From CAZUWH01 sp964624075 (GTDB lineage: Bacteria; Pseudomonadota; Alphaproteobacteria; Rhodospirillales; Rhodospirillaceae), in NCBI GenBank assembly GCA_964624075.1, contig CAZUWH010000003.1, forward strand, positions 1 to 64,000: DNA of 64,000 nucleotides. The letters are read 5' to 3'. The first letter of the stretch is position 1, and each line of letters opens with the position of its first letter. Position numbers and translations under genes: made by a program. The notes below the pieces were generated by a model. The model saw only the letters and a program-made list of their open reading frames with translations, was not told the DNA's origin and did no database searches. Below are positions 26,653 through 35,507 of the stretch, piece after piece.

Positions 26653-26913
26653 AGGGGGGGGGGGCGGGGGAAGAGGAAACGATCTCTCCACGGAGGCCTC
26701 GGGGGAGGCGCCCGGACGCAAACCGGGCGCAAACGCAGCAGGAGATTTGCGGCGGACCATTTCTGCTGTCGTATCGCCAATGATGCGCAGATCCGCCTTT
26801 TAAGATTGAAGGGATACCCTTTAAAGGGTATTAAAGGAAACAAAGGGGGTGCCGTGTTCGCGGAGATGTGATGTATGTCCATCACGCAAGGGTGGCACAC
26901 GAGGAGACAGGCG
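26653..26913. other. Unusually long rplU-rpmA spacer with two palindromes
   Basis: 261 bases with no gene. It contains an 11-G run (26654-26664), a hairpin GCGCCCGG-7 bases-CCGGGCGC (26708-26730), and an 18-bp perfect palindrome ATACCCTTTAAAGGGTAT (26814-26831) in a locally AT-rich stretch. The hairpin may be a processing or attenuation site between the two ribosomal genes; the palindrome may be an operator. Confidence 0.5.
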
Positions 26914-27171
26914 ATGGCTCATAAGAAAGCAGGGGGCAGCTCCCGCAACGGTCGTGATACGGCGGGACGGCGGCTAGGGGTCAAGAAGTTCGGCGGTCAG
27001 AGGGTCATTCCAGGCAATATCATCGTGCGGCAGCGTGGGACCAGGTTCCATCCCTGGCACAACGTTGACATGGGACGGGATCACACGCTTTTCGCGGTTG
27101 CCGAGGGACGGGTGGTCTTCAAAAGAGGCCGGAAAGGGCGGGTGGTCGTAACGGTTGAACAGGTTGCCTGA
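26914..27171 (+). CDS. rpmA: 50S ribosomal protein L27
   Basis: 85 residues from MAHKKAGGSSRNGRD at 26914. The N-terminus begins directly with the AHKKAGGS tail that reaches the peptidyl-transferase centre, without the Firmicute cleavable extension. Core RLGVKKFGGQRVIPGNIIVRQ follows. Gene order rplU-rpmA-obgE is the common bacterial arrangement. Confidence 0.97.
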   Translation: MAHKKAGGSSRNGRDTAGRRLGVKKFGGQRVIPGNIIVRQRGTRFHPWHNVDMGRDHTLFAVAEGRVVFKRGRKGRVVVTVEQVA

Positions 27172-27240
27172 GCCGCTCGCGGAGGGGAAGGTCCTGGTGC
27201 CCACGCATGGAGGCGGCCCGGCAGGGAAGTTGGCGCGTCC

Positions 27241-28281
27241 ATGAAGTTTCTCGATCAGGCAAAAATTTATATTAGAAGCGGCGATGGCGGACGCGGGTGC
27301 GTCGCCTTCCGACGGGAGAAGTTCATCGCGTTCGGGGGACCAGATGGCGGCGATGGCGGGCGGGGAGGGGACGTGGTGGCGGTGGCGGTTGACAATCTTA
27401 ATACCCTCATCGATTTCCGCTACCAGCAGCATTTCCGGGCCGAACGCGGCCACGACGGCATGGGGGCCAACCGGTCGGGACGGAAAGGGCGCGATGTCGC
27501 CCTTTCCGTCCCGACCGGGACGCAAATGCTTGATGACGACCGCACGACCGTGCTGGCTGACCTGACCCGGCCAGGGCAAAAGGTGCTTCTGGCCCAGGGG
27601 GGGGATGGCGGCTTTGGCAATGCGCATTACAAAAGTGCAACCAACCGGGCGCCCCGCCGCGCTGGCCCGGGATGGCCGGGGGAAGAACGGTGGCTGTGGC
27701 TGCGCCTGAAGCTGATCGCCGATGCCGGACTGATTGGGCTCCCCAATGCCGGCAAGTCCACTTTCCTTGCCGCATCCACCCGGGCACGACCAAAAATCGC
27801 CGACTACCCTTTCACCACCCTTCACCCTCATCTGGGGGTGGCGTACGTGGAAGGTGACGAATTCATCCTTGCCGACATTCCGGGTCTGATCGAGGGGGCA
27901 CATGAAGGTGCCGGTCTGGGCATCCGTTTCCTGGCGCATGTCGAACGGTGCAGCGCGCTGCTGCACCTGGTCGATGGCACCGGTGCGAACGTAGCACAGG
28001 CCTATCACATTGTGCGCGACGAGATCAAATCCTATGGCCACGGTCTTGCCGAAAAGGCCGAAATCGTGGCCCTCAACAAGATTGACGCTCTGCCACCTGA
28101 GCAGATTGCCACCCAGCAGGCTGCCCTGGCGACAGCAGCAGGCCTCACTGCCGCGGCAGTGAGGACGGTATCCGGTGTTGCCGGTAGCGGGCTCAAGCCT
28201 CTGCTCCAGGCCCTGAAACACGCCATCGGCAAGCGGGGGCGGGGGAACGAGGAGGGAGGAGGGTGTGCATGGACTCCATGA
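27241..28281 (+). CDS. obgE: GTPase ObgE/CgtA
   Basis: Ribosome-associated GTPase that acts in late 50S assembly and stress control. 346 residues: glycine-rich Obg domain (about 1-158, starting MKFLDQAKIYIRSGDGGRG), then the G domain with P-loop GLPNAGKST near residue 167, switch region YPFTTLHPHLG, DIPGLIEGAHEG near 215, and NKID near 282. The short C-terminal tail lacks the extra domain of Gram-positive Obg. Overlaps slightly with the proB upstream region. Confidence 0.96.
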   Translation: MKFLDQAKIYIRSGDGGRGCVAFRREKFIAFGGPDGGDGGRGGDVVAVAVDNLNTLIDFRYQQHFRAERGHDGMGANRSGRKGRDVALSVPTGTQMLDDDRTTVLADLTRPGQKVLLAQGGDGGFGNAHYKSATNRAPRRAGPGWPGEERWLWLRLKLIADAGLIGLPNAGKSTFLAASTRARPKIADYPFTTLHPHLGVAYVEGDEFILADIPGLIEGAHEGAGLGIRFLAHVERCSALLHLVDGTGANVAQAYHIVRDEIKSYGHGLAEKAEIVALNKIDALPPEQIATQQAALATAAGLTAAAVRTVSGVAGSGLKPLLQALKHAIGKRGRGNEEGGGCAWTP

Positions 28282-28336
28282 CGGCCAGCGTCATGATCCT
28301 GCGGAGGCTGCCGTGCCGGGTGATGACTCTCCTGTC

Positions 28337-29440
28337 ATGGCGGTTCGCCGGCTGGTTCTGAAGATCGGTTCTGCCCTGCTCGTGGATCAGGCGACCGGCA
28401 CGCTGCACCGGACCTGGCTCGACGGGCTGGCAGAGGATATCGCCACCGCCCGCCGCCGTGGTCAGGAAGTAGCGGTGGTTACGTCCGGAGCGGTAGCACT
28501 GGGGCGTTGCCTCCTTGGCCTGGAGGGACGGCGCCTGAAAATGGGCGAAAAGCAGGCCGCAGCGGCGGCCGGACAGATTGCCCTGGTGCATGCCTATCGG
28601 GAAGGTCTGGTCGTGCACGGTATCCCGGCGGCACAGGTGCTTCTGACGCTAGACGATTCCGAGAACAGGCATCGTTACTTGAATGCTCGCAATACCTTTG
28701 AAACCCTGTTCCGGCTGGGCGTGGTATCGATCATCAACGAGAACGATACCGTGGCAACCCAGGAACTACGATTCGGCGACAACGACCGGCTGGCGGCACG
28801 GGTTGCGGAAATGATCGATGCCGACGCCGTGGTTCTGTTTTCCGACATCGACGGTCTTTACACGGCCGATCCCCATGCCGACCCGACAGCCCTTTTCGTG
28901 CCGGAGGTGCGGGCCATCACACCGGCCATCGAGGCTATGGCCGGGGCCAGTGCCTCCTCTTATGGATCGGGCGGTATGGCGACCAAACTGATGGCAGCGC
29001 GCATTTGCATGAACGCCGGTTGCCGGATGGCTATTGCTTCCGGCCGTTTGTCACATCCGCTGCGGGCTCTCGAGAGAGGGGGACGCTGTACGTGGTTTCT
29101 CCCTGACTCGGAACGTTACCCGGCCCGCAAGCGCTGGATCGCCGGAGCCTTGCGGGCGACCGGGACGCTGACGGTGGATGAGGGGGCCGTGGCTGCCCTG
29201 CGGAGCGGTTCGAGCCTGTTGCCGGCAGGGGTGATTGCCGTGGACGGGCAGTTCATGGCAGGGGCGACGGTTCTAGTGCGTAACCGGGAGGGAAGGGGAG
29301 TGGCCAGGGGATTAATTGCCTATTCATCGCATGAAACCGCCCGGATCATGGGGCGGCATACCAGCGAGATCGCTGCGGTGCTGGGCTACAGTGGGCGGGG
29401 TGAACTGATTCACCGCGACAACCTGGTTCTGGTGTGGTGA
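28337..29440 (+). CDS. proB: Glutamate 5-kinase
   Basis: First step of proline synthesis. From the ATG at 28337 (MAVRRLVLKIGSALL) it has 367 residues: an amino-acid-kinase domain (KIGSALLVD, TSGAVALGR near 55, IINENDTVAT near 132, SDIDGLYTADP near 172, SYGSGGMATKL near 215) and a C-terminal PUA domain (about 275-360). An in-frame GTG at 28313 is an alternative start. The 3' partner proA is not adjacent. Confidence 0.94.
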   Translation: MAVRRLVLKIGSALLVDQATGTLHRTWLDGLAEDIATARRRGQEVAVVTSGAVALGRCLLGLEGRRLKMGEKQAAAAAGQIALVHAYREGLVVHGIPAAQVLLTLDDSENRHRYLNARNTFETLFRLGVVSIINENDTVATQELRFGDNDRLAARVAEMIDADAVVLFSDIDGLYTADPHADPTALFVPEVRAITPAIEAMAGASASSYGSGGMATKLMAARICMNAGCRMAIASGRLSHPLRALERGGRCTWFLPDSERYPARKRWIAGALRATGTLTVDEGAVAALRSGSSLLPAGVIAVDGQFMAGATVLVRNREGRGVARGLIAYSSHETARIMGRHTSEIAAVLGYSGRGELIHRDNLVLVW

Positions 29441-29699
29441 TTGGCGCGGGGTCTGTGCTCTCCTGGGAACTTTCTGGAAAGCGTATGGCCTTCGTTACCC
29501 TTTCTCCGGCGAAGGGGTATGGTATGTGGTACTTCTAATAGCATATTCCGTTCCGGCATGCCCATCCGCGGGCTGTCGAACGCGACCTCTGGAAGGGAAG
29601 GGGAAGGATGCCTGGACAAGGTTAGGAGCGGTGGCTTACCCTCCCGATGGGGTTGCTTGAATTTTCCATGCCAAGGGTTTATTCTCGTCACGGTCCATG

Positions 29700-30125
29700 C
29701 CGCGACCACGGCACTGTGAGCAGCAGGGCTATGAGACAACCACCGATGATCAATGTCATAGCGCTACCGACCGCATTCTGGCTGTTCGTTGCGGTAGTGG
29801 GGTCGCGTCGTCATCGCCGCGATTCTGTCGCTCAAGGCTTCTAGTCTGCCTTCAAGGACCTTGAAACGATCTAGAAAATGCGGAAACCCGGTCTCAGCAG
29901 ACACGGAACCGGAAAAGGCAAGACGCACCATACTCCTCGGCCGCGGTGATATAATCCTCCAGAACCGGTTCGACCATCATCAGCGCCTGCCTGATATCAT
30001 CGTCAAGGGGGGAGTGTCTTGTTTCCATTGATAGCCGTCCGGAACGATCTGGCATGCTCGGCCATGATTTCCCTAATCATGGCGCCTGCCTGGCCAATGC
30101 GCAAGGCCGACAGAACATCACCGCG
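29700..30125 (-). pseudogene. Unrecognised, frameshifted gene remnant(s)
   Basis: A minus-strand reading shows protein-like sequence: ALRIGQAGAMIREIMAEHAR, a frame change at a run of C near 30010, then DDDIRQALMMVEPVLEDYI (to about 29930). Next comes an overlapping 55-codon frame from 29933 that contains a possible coiled coil (FLDRFKVLEGRLEALSDRIA), and a short hydrophobic piece MTLIIGGCLIALLLTVPW near 29755. I do not recognise a family. The helical, charged character suggests real former genes. 29441-29699 shows nothing recognisable. Confidence 0.35.
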
Positions 30126-30573
30126 CAAGGTGTCATGCCCGCAGCAGCAGCCTGGCCGAGGTGTTGCTGAGCGACCTTGGTCAGGGGCGCTTCCGGGCCT
30201 GGAGTGCCGGAAGTCATCCGGTCGGACAGGTCAATTTGCTGGCCCTTGCGGTCCTGCACGAAAAGGGTCAGGCCACTGTAGGCTTGCGCTCGAAGTCATG
30301 GGACGCGTTCGCCCGGCCGGATGCCCCCCCCCCCGCCGCGCCCCGCAGATGGATCTGGTGATTACGGTCTGCGGGGCGCGGCGGGCGAGGTGTGCCCGGT
30401 GTGGCCGGGGTATCCTACCACGCGGTCCACCACCTCGGCTTTCCAGACCCGGCCGCTGCAACCGGTTCCCATGCGGAGCGGCTGGTCGTGTTCCGCTAGA
30501 TCTACGCCCTGTGATCGAGAACAAGGCGTGGCGACTGGCCATCCTCGGTCCTGAACGGGCCGCGGAGATATGA
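30110..30573 (+). pseudogene. arsC: Arsenate reductase/LMW phosphatase (ArsC) remnant
   Basis: Plus-strand frames align with thioredoxin-linked LMW-phosphatase-fold arsenate reductases. A degenerate P-loop region near 30125 is followed by LAEVLLSDLGQGRFRAWSAG, SHPVGQVNLLALAVLHEKG (30161-30361 frame), DLVITVC near 30355 and AAGEVCPVWPGYPTT near 30385; the end decays to about 30573. There are several frame changes, and the catalytic loop is corrupted. A perfect 18-bp inverted repeat (30332-30385) sits inside it. It precedes pstS, a plausible association of phosphate uptake and arsenate detoxification. Confidence 0.7.
30332..30385. repeat. 18-bp perfect inverted repeat inside arsC remnant
   Basis: 30332-30349 and 30368-30385 are exact reverse complements (arms CCCGCCGCGCCCCGCAGA), with an 18-base loop. 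The left arm adjoins an 11-C run (30324-30334). The right arm replaces the codons where the family has the ITVCDNAAGE motif, so the repeat arose during decay, for example by template switching. Confidence 0.7.
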
Positions 30574-30628
30574 GAAACGGTGGACGTCCTTTCCAAATGT
30601 TCCTTCCCATCTTCCGGAGTTCTGAGAC

Positions 30629-31675
30629 ATGACACGCAAAACTCTTGCCCATGCCGCGGTGGCGGTCATGGTCCTCATGGCCGGGGTGGCCCATGCCCAG
30701 TCGGTCCGTGATCAGATCCGCATCGTCGGCTCCTCCACCGTCTACCCTTTCGCGACAGCCGTTGCCGAGCAGTTCGGCAAAACCACTCTCTTCAAGGTGC
30801 CGGTGGTCGAAGCGACCGGCTCCGGTGGCGGTTTCAAGCTGTTCTGTGCCGGTATAGGCTGGGCGTACCCGGACATCACCAATGCCTCGCGCCGTATCAA
30901 GACAAGCGAGGTGGAGACTTGTGCCCGCAATGGCGTGACCGACATTGTCGAAGTCAAGATCGGCTACGACGGGATCGTGCTGGCACACGCAAAGACATCG
31001 CCACCCCTGCAGATGACCCGCAGACAGATTTTTCTCGCCCTTGCCAAGCAGGTCCCGCAAGAGGGCAGGCTGATCGACAACCCCTACCACACATGGCAGG
31101 ACGTCGAGGCCAGCCTGCCTGATGTCCGAATCGAGGTTCTGGGACCGCCGCCGACATCCGGGACCCGCGATGCCTTCGTTGAACTGATCATGGAGACAGC
31201 ATGCGAAGGCCTTCCCGAATTCATGGCTCTGAAGAAAGAGGACCCCCGTCAGTTCCAGATGGCCTGCCAGATGATCCGTGAGGATGGAGCCTTCATCGAG
31301 GCAGGAGAGAACGACAATCTGATCGTTCAGAAACTCGTGGCCAATCCCAGGGCTTTCGGCATTTTCGGCTTCAGCTTTCTTGATCAGAACATAGATCGAT
31401 TGCATGGAGTGGCTGTTGACAGCCAGGAGCCGACTTTTGACAACATTGCCGATGGCCATTACCCCGTGTCGCGACCCCTGTATTTCTACGTTAAGAAAGC
31501 CCATGGCGAGATAGTGCCAGGTTTGAAGGAATACGTCGCCGCATTCGCCAGCGAAAAGGCATGGGGACGGGAAGGACATCTGGCCGACAAGGGCCTGATT
31601 CCCTTGTCCGATGCCGAACGGCAGGAGATGCGTGAACAGGCTGTGAATATGACGAATTTTAACTTCAAGGAGTAA
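30629..31675 (+). CDS. pstS: Phosphate ABC transporter substrate-binding protein PstS-like
   Basis: Periplasmic phosphate-binding protein, 348 residues with signal peptide and AHA cleavage site (about residues 1-23). Phosphate-loop motifs of the PstS family are visible: IRIVGSSTVYPFATAVAEQF near residue 31, EATGSGGGFKLFCAG near 61, the NASRRIK segment near 84, and PPPTSGTRDAF near 171. It stands alone: pstC, pstA and pstB are not in the window. It is intact although flanked on both sides by pseudogenes, which suggests it is under selection. Confidence 0.92.
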   Translation: MTRKTLAHAAVAVMVLMAGVAHAQSVRDQIRIVGSSTVYPFATAVAEQFGKTTLFKVPVVEATGSGGGFKLFCAGIGWAYPDITNASRRIKTSEVETCARNGVTDIVEVKIGYDGIVLAHAKTSPPLQMTRRQIFLALAKQVPQEGRLIDNPYHTWQDVEASLPDVRIEVLGPPPTSGTRDAFVELIMETACEGLPEFMALKKEDPRQFQMACQMIREDGAFIEAGENDNLIVQKLVANPRAFGIFGFSFLDQNIDRLHGVAVDSQEPTFDNIADGHYPVSRPLYFYVKKAHGEIVPGLKEYVAAFASEKAWGREGHLADKGLIPLSDAERQEMREQAVNMTNFNFKE

Positions 31676-31717
31676 TACCAACGGTCGTCACGCGTGATAT
31701 ACGCTCAAATGTCCGCC
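31672..31717. repeat. 46-bp dispersed repeat, copy B
   Basis: Ungapped match (37 of 46) to 9271-9316. It begins within the pstS stop region, so the repeat supplies the TAA stop context (GAGTAATACC) of pstS. Confidence 0.6.
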
Positions 31718-32916
31718 GCCGCGGCGCGCCGCGCATGGTGCAAAACGCCCTTGCTCATGAAGTCGCGCAGACCATGGATGGTCTGTCCCACGCGTTCAAT
31801 CTGATCCACGCTCTTGGCCATGATCCGATCCACCATCGCCAGATCGGGTGATGGCGGGGTGACCACAACCGCAGCGCGGCTTGTGTATAGTTCATAGCTG
31901 AGGTGAGGGGCTGATTCAGTTCGTGTGCCAGGGCTGACGTTCAGGCGCTGAAAACGGATCAATTCAGCCTGGCGGGCGCGCATCTGGCTTCAGGCGAGCG
32001 CAAGCTCGCCTGACCATGGCGCCGAGGAAAGCCACCGCACACAGAGGCTGGTCACTGCGTGCGAGAACGCCCAGGCGAGTTTGTGCAGCTCAAGAACGGC
32101 CTTGTCATGGTGACTGAACAGCCAGTCCGAGGCTATCGGTGTCATGAAAACGGCGGCAAGAGCAATGGCCGATCCCGCCTGGCCATGATGAATGACGATC
32201 CAGCTCAACGGAAGAAACAGCAGATAGAAAAAATGGACTTCCGCGTTGACGAATCGTCCGAAGATCTCCCGGGCAATGCCGACCAGGACCACACCCTGCA
32301 GCAAGCTTTCCACCATGGTTAGGAACCGGACCCGTCCCCAGCGTTCCAGCAGCCTGGCAACGATTACTAAAGGGGCGATGGCCAGAACAGCCACCAGAGA
32401 TGGGCAAGGAACACCTAGCTGGACAGGGCGAGGATGTGTGGGATCCCCAGCCCTTGATTGGCGTCGTCAGGGCTGATAGGCTCCCCTGGATCATGGTTTT
32501 GGTACCAGGGCAAATGCCACTACCGCTCCCAGAAAGATAAAAATGCCCCGCAGCCGGTCCAGGGCGAGTCGCGCCTGCTGGCGGCGACCACAAACACACG
32601 GATTGCGGCAGTGCAAGCGAGAACTTCGGTGAGTGCCCGTGTGAGCGTTACCATAAGGTCATTCCACAGCCGGCCATCGAGAAAGCCGGCTAGTACAGGT
32701 GCCACCATCGTCACCGACAACCAACGGAACCCACGGCGGGCAACTTATTCCAAAGCTGAACGCCGGTGCGGCGTTCCATAGCAGAAGGGACATGCCATTG
32801 GGGGCATGTGTCAAGGCTACGGCATCGAGGGCCAGGTAGAACAGGAAGTAGAGAAGCTTGGGTGCTTTGAGAACCGTGAACTTTAGGCCACCAAATAGCG
32901 CGTTCATGCTTGCCAT
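31705..32916 (-). pseudogene. MASE1-domain sensor histidine kinase, degraded
   Basis: Minus-strand pieces in order: start near 32916 (MASMNALFGGLKF), first MASE1 helices (LLYFLFYLALDAVALTHAPN), LTRALTEVLACTAAIRVFVV near 32630, MAVLAIAPLVIVARLLERWG near 32390, HFFYLLFLPLSWIVIHHGQA near 32240, then kinase start RARQAELIRFQRLNV near 31980 and SVDQIERVGQTIHGLRDFM near 31800, stopping at 31705. MASE1 is an eight-helix membrane sensor domain; the HisKA-like part lacks a readable phospho-acceptor motif, and the ATPase domain is missing. At least four frame changes. Confidence 0.8.
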
Positions 32917-33070
32917 GGTTGTCTTATTGTTTTCCGGGACGACATTCCGTGCGATAACGCATCGATTGCCATTGGAGAAATCGGTTATTATTACTCTACG
33001 ACGTGAATCCAGCCTGAAGAGAAGATTGCCTTCTCGGTCCGAGCCAAGCAAGAACGGTTCCCGTTCATTT

Positions 33071-33131
33071 CCCCCTGGACCTTGTCAGCCCTCCCCCGAT
33101 CCAAGGAGGAGGGCTGACAAGGTCCAGGGGG
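33071..33131. repeat. 24-bp perfect hairpin, REP-like
   Basis: 33071-33094 (starting CCCCCTGGACCTTGTCAG) is the exact reverse complement of 33108-33131, with a 13-base loop containing GATCCAAGG. No T-tract follows on either strand. It shares its core with 26179-26204 and the words CCCCCTGGACC with 37677. 32917-33279 otherwise holds no gene. Confidence 0.7.
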
Positions 33132-33279
33132 AAGGCTTCATGCCCCCCTTGCTTCTCTCCCAATGGCCCCCGCCCCAAAAGAAATCCTCACCGAGAATTG
33201 CTGCTCCGTCACCCGGGGTTGTAGCGTTTGGGTGCGCATTGTGTCACCCTGGAGGACCTTGAATGTTGCGGCTGCTCCC

Positions 33280-34140
33280 ATGATCGAAGAATCCCGCCAT
33301 GTTATCCTTGGTCCCCATCGTGCGAGGCCTGTCATCGTCGGCAACGACCGGCCGCTTGCCCTGATTGCCGGCCCCTGCCAGCTAGAAAGCCGCGGCCAGG
33401 CGCTTGAAATCGCCTCGGCGCTGCAGGCCGTGTGTAGTCGACTCGGGCTTCCGTTCGTTTTCAAGACTTCGTTCGACAAGGCCAACCGGACTGCCCTTGA
33501 CGGCAGCCGTGGTATCGGACTGGCCGCAGCCTTGCCGATTCTGGCTGAGGTGGCCGAAACCGTCGGCTGTCCGGTCCTGACCGACGTGCACGAGACCAGC
33601 CAGTGTGCGCCGGTGGCCGAGGTGGTCGATGTATTGCAGATTCCGGCATTCCTGTGCCGACAGACGGACCTTCTGCTCGCGGCGGCACGAACCGGCCGGG
33701 CGGTCAACGTCAAGAAGGGCCAGTTTCTGGCACCGTGGGACATGGTCAATGTGGTGGCTAAACTGGAGTCGACCGGCAACTACGCGATTCTCGTGACCGA
33801 ACGGGGAACGTCTTTTGGCTACAACACCCTGGTGACCGACATGCGGTCGCTCCCCATCCTGGCGCGGACCGGCTGTCCCGTTGTTTTCGATGCCACCCAC
33901 GCCGTGCAGCAACCGGGCGGGCTTGGCACAACTTCGGGCGGGCAGCAGCGTATTTTCGCGCCCATGCTTGCCCGGGCGGCCGTGGCGGTCAGGGTGGCAG
34001 CCGTGTTCATTGAAACGCACCCGGACCCGGACCAGGCCCCGTCTGACGGTCCCAACATGATTCCCTTGCACCAGATGCCCGAGTTGTTGCAAATGCTGGT
34101 CGCGTTTGACAATCTCGCCAAAAGCCAGACAGCATTTTGA
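33280..34140 (+). CDS. kdsA: 3-deoxy-8-phosphooctulonate synthase (Kdo-8-P synthase)
   Basis: Condenses arabinose 5-phosphate with PEP to make Kdo 8-phosphate for lipopolysaccharide. 286 residues from the ATG at 33280 (MIEESRHVILGP). TIM-barrel motifs: LALIAGPCQLES near residue 27, FKTSFDKANRT near 61, GRAVNVKKGQFLAPWDM near 140, RGTSFGYNTLVTDMRSLP near 176, FDATHAVQQPGG near 206. Presence of kdsA shows a Gram-negative LPS with Kdo. Followed after 60 bases by eno. Confidence 0.95.
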   Translation: MIEESRHVILGPHRARPVIVGNDRPLALIAGPCQLESRGQALEIASALQAVCSRLGLPFVFKTSFDKANRTALDGSRGIGLAAALPILAEVAETVGCPVLTDVHETSQCAPVAEVVDVLQIPAFLCRQTDLLLAAARTGRAVNVKKGQFLAPWDMVNVVAKLESTGNYAILVTERGTSFGYNTLVTDMRSLPILARTGCPVVFDATHAVQQPGGLGTTSGGQQRIFAPMLARAAVAVRVAAVFIETHPDPDQAPSDGPNMIPLHQMPELLQMLVAFDNLAKSQTAF

Positions 34141-34200
34141 GAATTGATCTTGGATCGGCCGTGAACCGATCAGCCAATCATAAATGGGGGGTTTCACCAC

Positions 34201-35481
34201 ATGACCGCTATCGTCGACATCCATGCCCGCGAAATTCTCGACTCCCGTGGCAATCCCACCGTCGAGGTGGACGTGGTTCTTGACACCGGTGCCATGGGCC
34301 GTGCTGCAGTTCCATCAGGTGCTTCCACCGGCGCGCATGAGGCCGTCGAATTGCGTGACAACGACAAGGCCCGCTACGGCGGCAAGGGCGTGTTGAAGGC
34401 TGTCGAAAGCGTCAACAGCGAGATTTTCGATACCCTGTCCGGCATGGACGCCGAAGACCAGGTCGTTATCGACCAGACCATGATCGACCTCGATGGTACG
34501 CCCAACAAGGGACGGCTGGGCGCCAATGCCATTCTAGGGGTATCGCTTGCCGTGGCTAAGGCGGCCGCCGAGGAGGCCGGCCTGCCATTGTATCGTTATA
34601 TCGGCGGGGCGTTCTCGCAAACCCTGCCGGTGCCGATGATGAACATCATCAACGGCGGTGCCCATGCCGACAATCCGATCGATATCCAGGAATTCATGAT
34701 CATGCCGGTCAATGCGCCGACCATGGCAGATGGCATCCGCATGGGGGCAGAGGTGTTTCATGCCCTGAAGAAGCAGCTCAAGGATGCCGGCCATAACACC
34801 AACGTCGGGGATGAAGGCGGTTTTGCGCCCAATCTACGATCGGCGGAGGAGGCCTGTTCCTTCATCATGAAGGCCATCGAGGCGGCCGGTTACAAGCCGG
34901 GGCAGGACGTGTACCTGGCCCTTGACGTCGCCTCGTCTGAGATGTTCAAGGACGGCAAATACCACCTGCATGGCGAGGGCAAGGTGCTGGAAGCCGCCGG
35001 CATGGTCAGCTATCTGGAAAATCTGGTCAACACGTTCCCGATCATCTCGATCGAAGATGGGTGTGCCGAGGATGACTTCGACGGTTGGAAGCTTCTGACC
35101 GATGCCCTGGGCGGGCGTATCCAGCTTGTGGGGGATGATCTGTTCGTCACCAATCCGGAGCGTCTGGCCGATGGCATCCACCGCGGTATCGCCAATTCGA
35201 TCCTGGTCAAGGTGAATCAGATCGGTACCCTGTCTGAGACTCTGGAAGCGGTGGAAATGGCTCACAAGGCCAGCTATACCGCCGTGCTGTCGCATCGGTC
35301 GGGCGAGACCGAGGATGCCACCATCGCCGACATCGCGGTGGCCACCAACTGCGGCCAGATCAAGACCGGCTCGCTGTCGCGTTCCGATCGTCTGGCCAAG
35401 TACAATCAGCTCATCCGCATCGAACAGGAACTCGGGGCAGCCGCCAGCTATGCCGGCAAGACCATCCTACGCATGGTATAA
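34201..35481 (+). CDS. eno: Enolase
   Basis: Converts 2-phosphoglycerate to phosphoenolpyruvate. 426 residues, canonical throughout: REILDSRGNPTVEVDV near residue 9, GASTGAHEAVELRD near 40, MNIINGGAHADN near 148, DEGGFAPNL near 202, the Mg ligands in ALDVASSEM near 240, SIEDGCAEDDFDGW near 281, and LVKVNQIGTLSETLEA near 336. It is followed by an intrinsic terminator at 35508-35546. kdsA-eno adjacency makes sense because kdsA uses PEP. Confidence 0.98.
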   Translation: MTAIVDIHAREILDSRGNPTVEVDVVLDTGAMGRAAVPSGASTGAHEAVELRDNDKARYGGKGVLKAVESVNSEIFDTLSGMDAEDQVVIDQTMIDLDGTPNKGRLGANAILGVSLAVAKAAAEEAGLPLYRYIGGAFSQTLPVPMMNIINGGAHADNPIDIQEFMIMPVNAPTMADGIRMGAEVFHALKKQLKDAGHNTNVGDEGGFAPNLRSAEEACSFIMKAIEAAGYKPGQDVYLALDVASSEMFKDGKYHLHGEGKVLEAAGMVSYLENLVNTFPIISIEDGCAEDDFDGWKLLTDALGGRIQLVGDDLFVTNPERLADGIHRGIANSILVKVNQIGTLSETLEAVEMAHKASYTAVLSHRSGETEDATIADIAVATNCGQIKTGSLSRSDRLAKYNQLIRIEQELGAAASYAGKTILRMV

Positions 35482-35507
35482 CCACAGCTGAGCTGAGAAC
35501 GGTGAGT

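Noticed and set aside
26974..28221. 415-residue minus-strand frame covering rpmA and obgE
   Set aside because: Shadow of obgE; obgE has full GTPase motifs and the minus reading has none.
30362..31681. 439-residue minus-strand frame over pstS
   Set aside because: Antisense of pstS, which has a signal peptide and phosphate-binding motifs; the minus frame has neither.
33382..34224. 280-residue minus-strand frame over kdsA
   Set aside because: Shadow of kdsA; no family resemblance.
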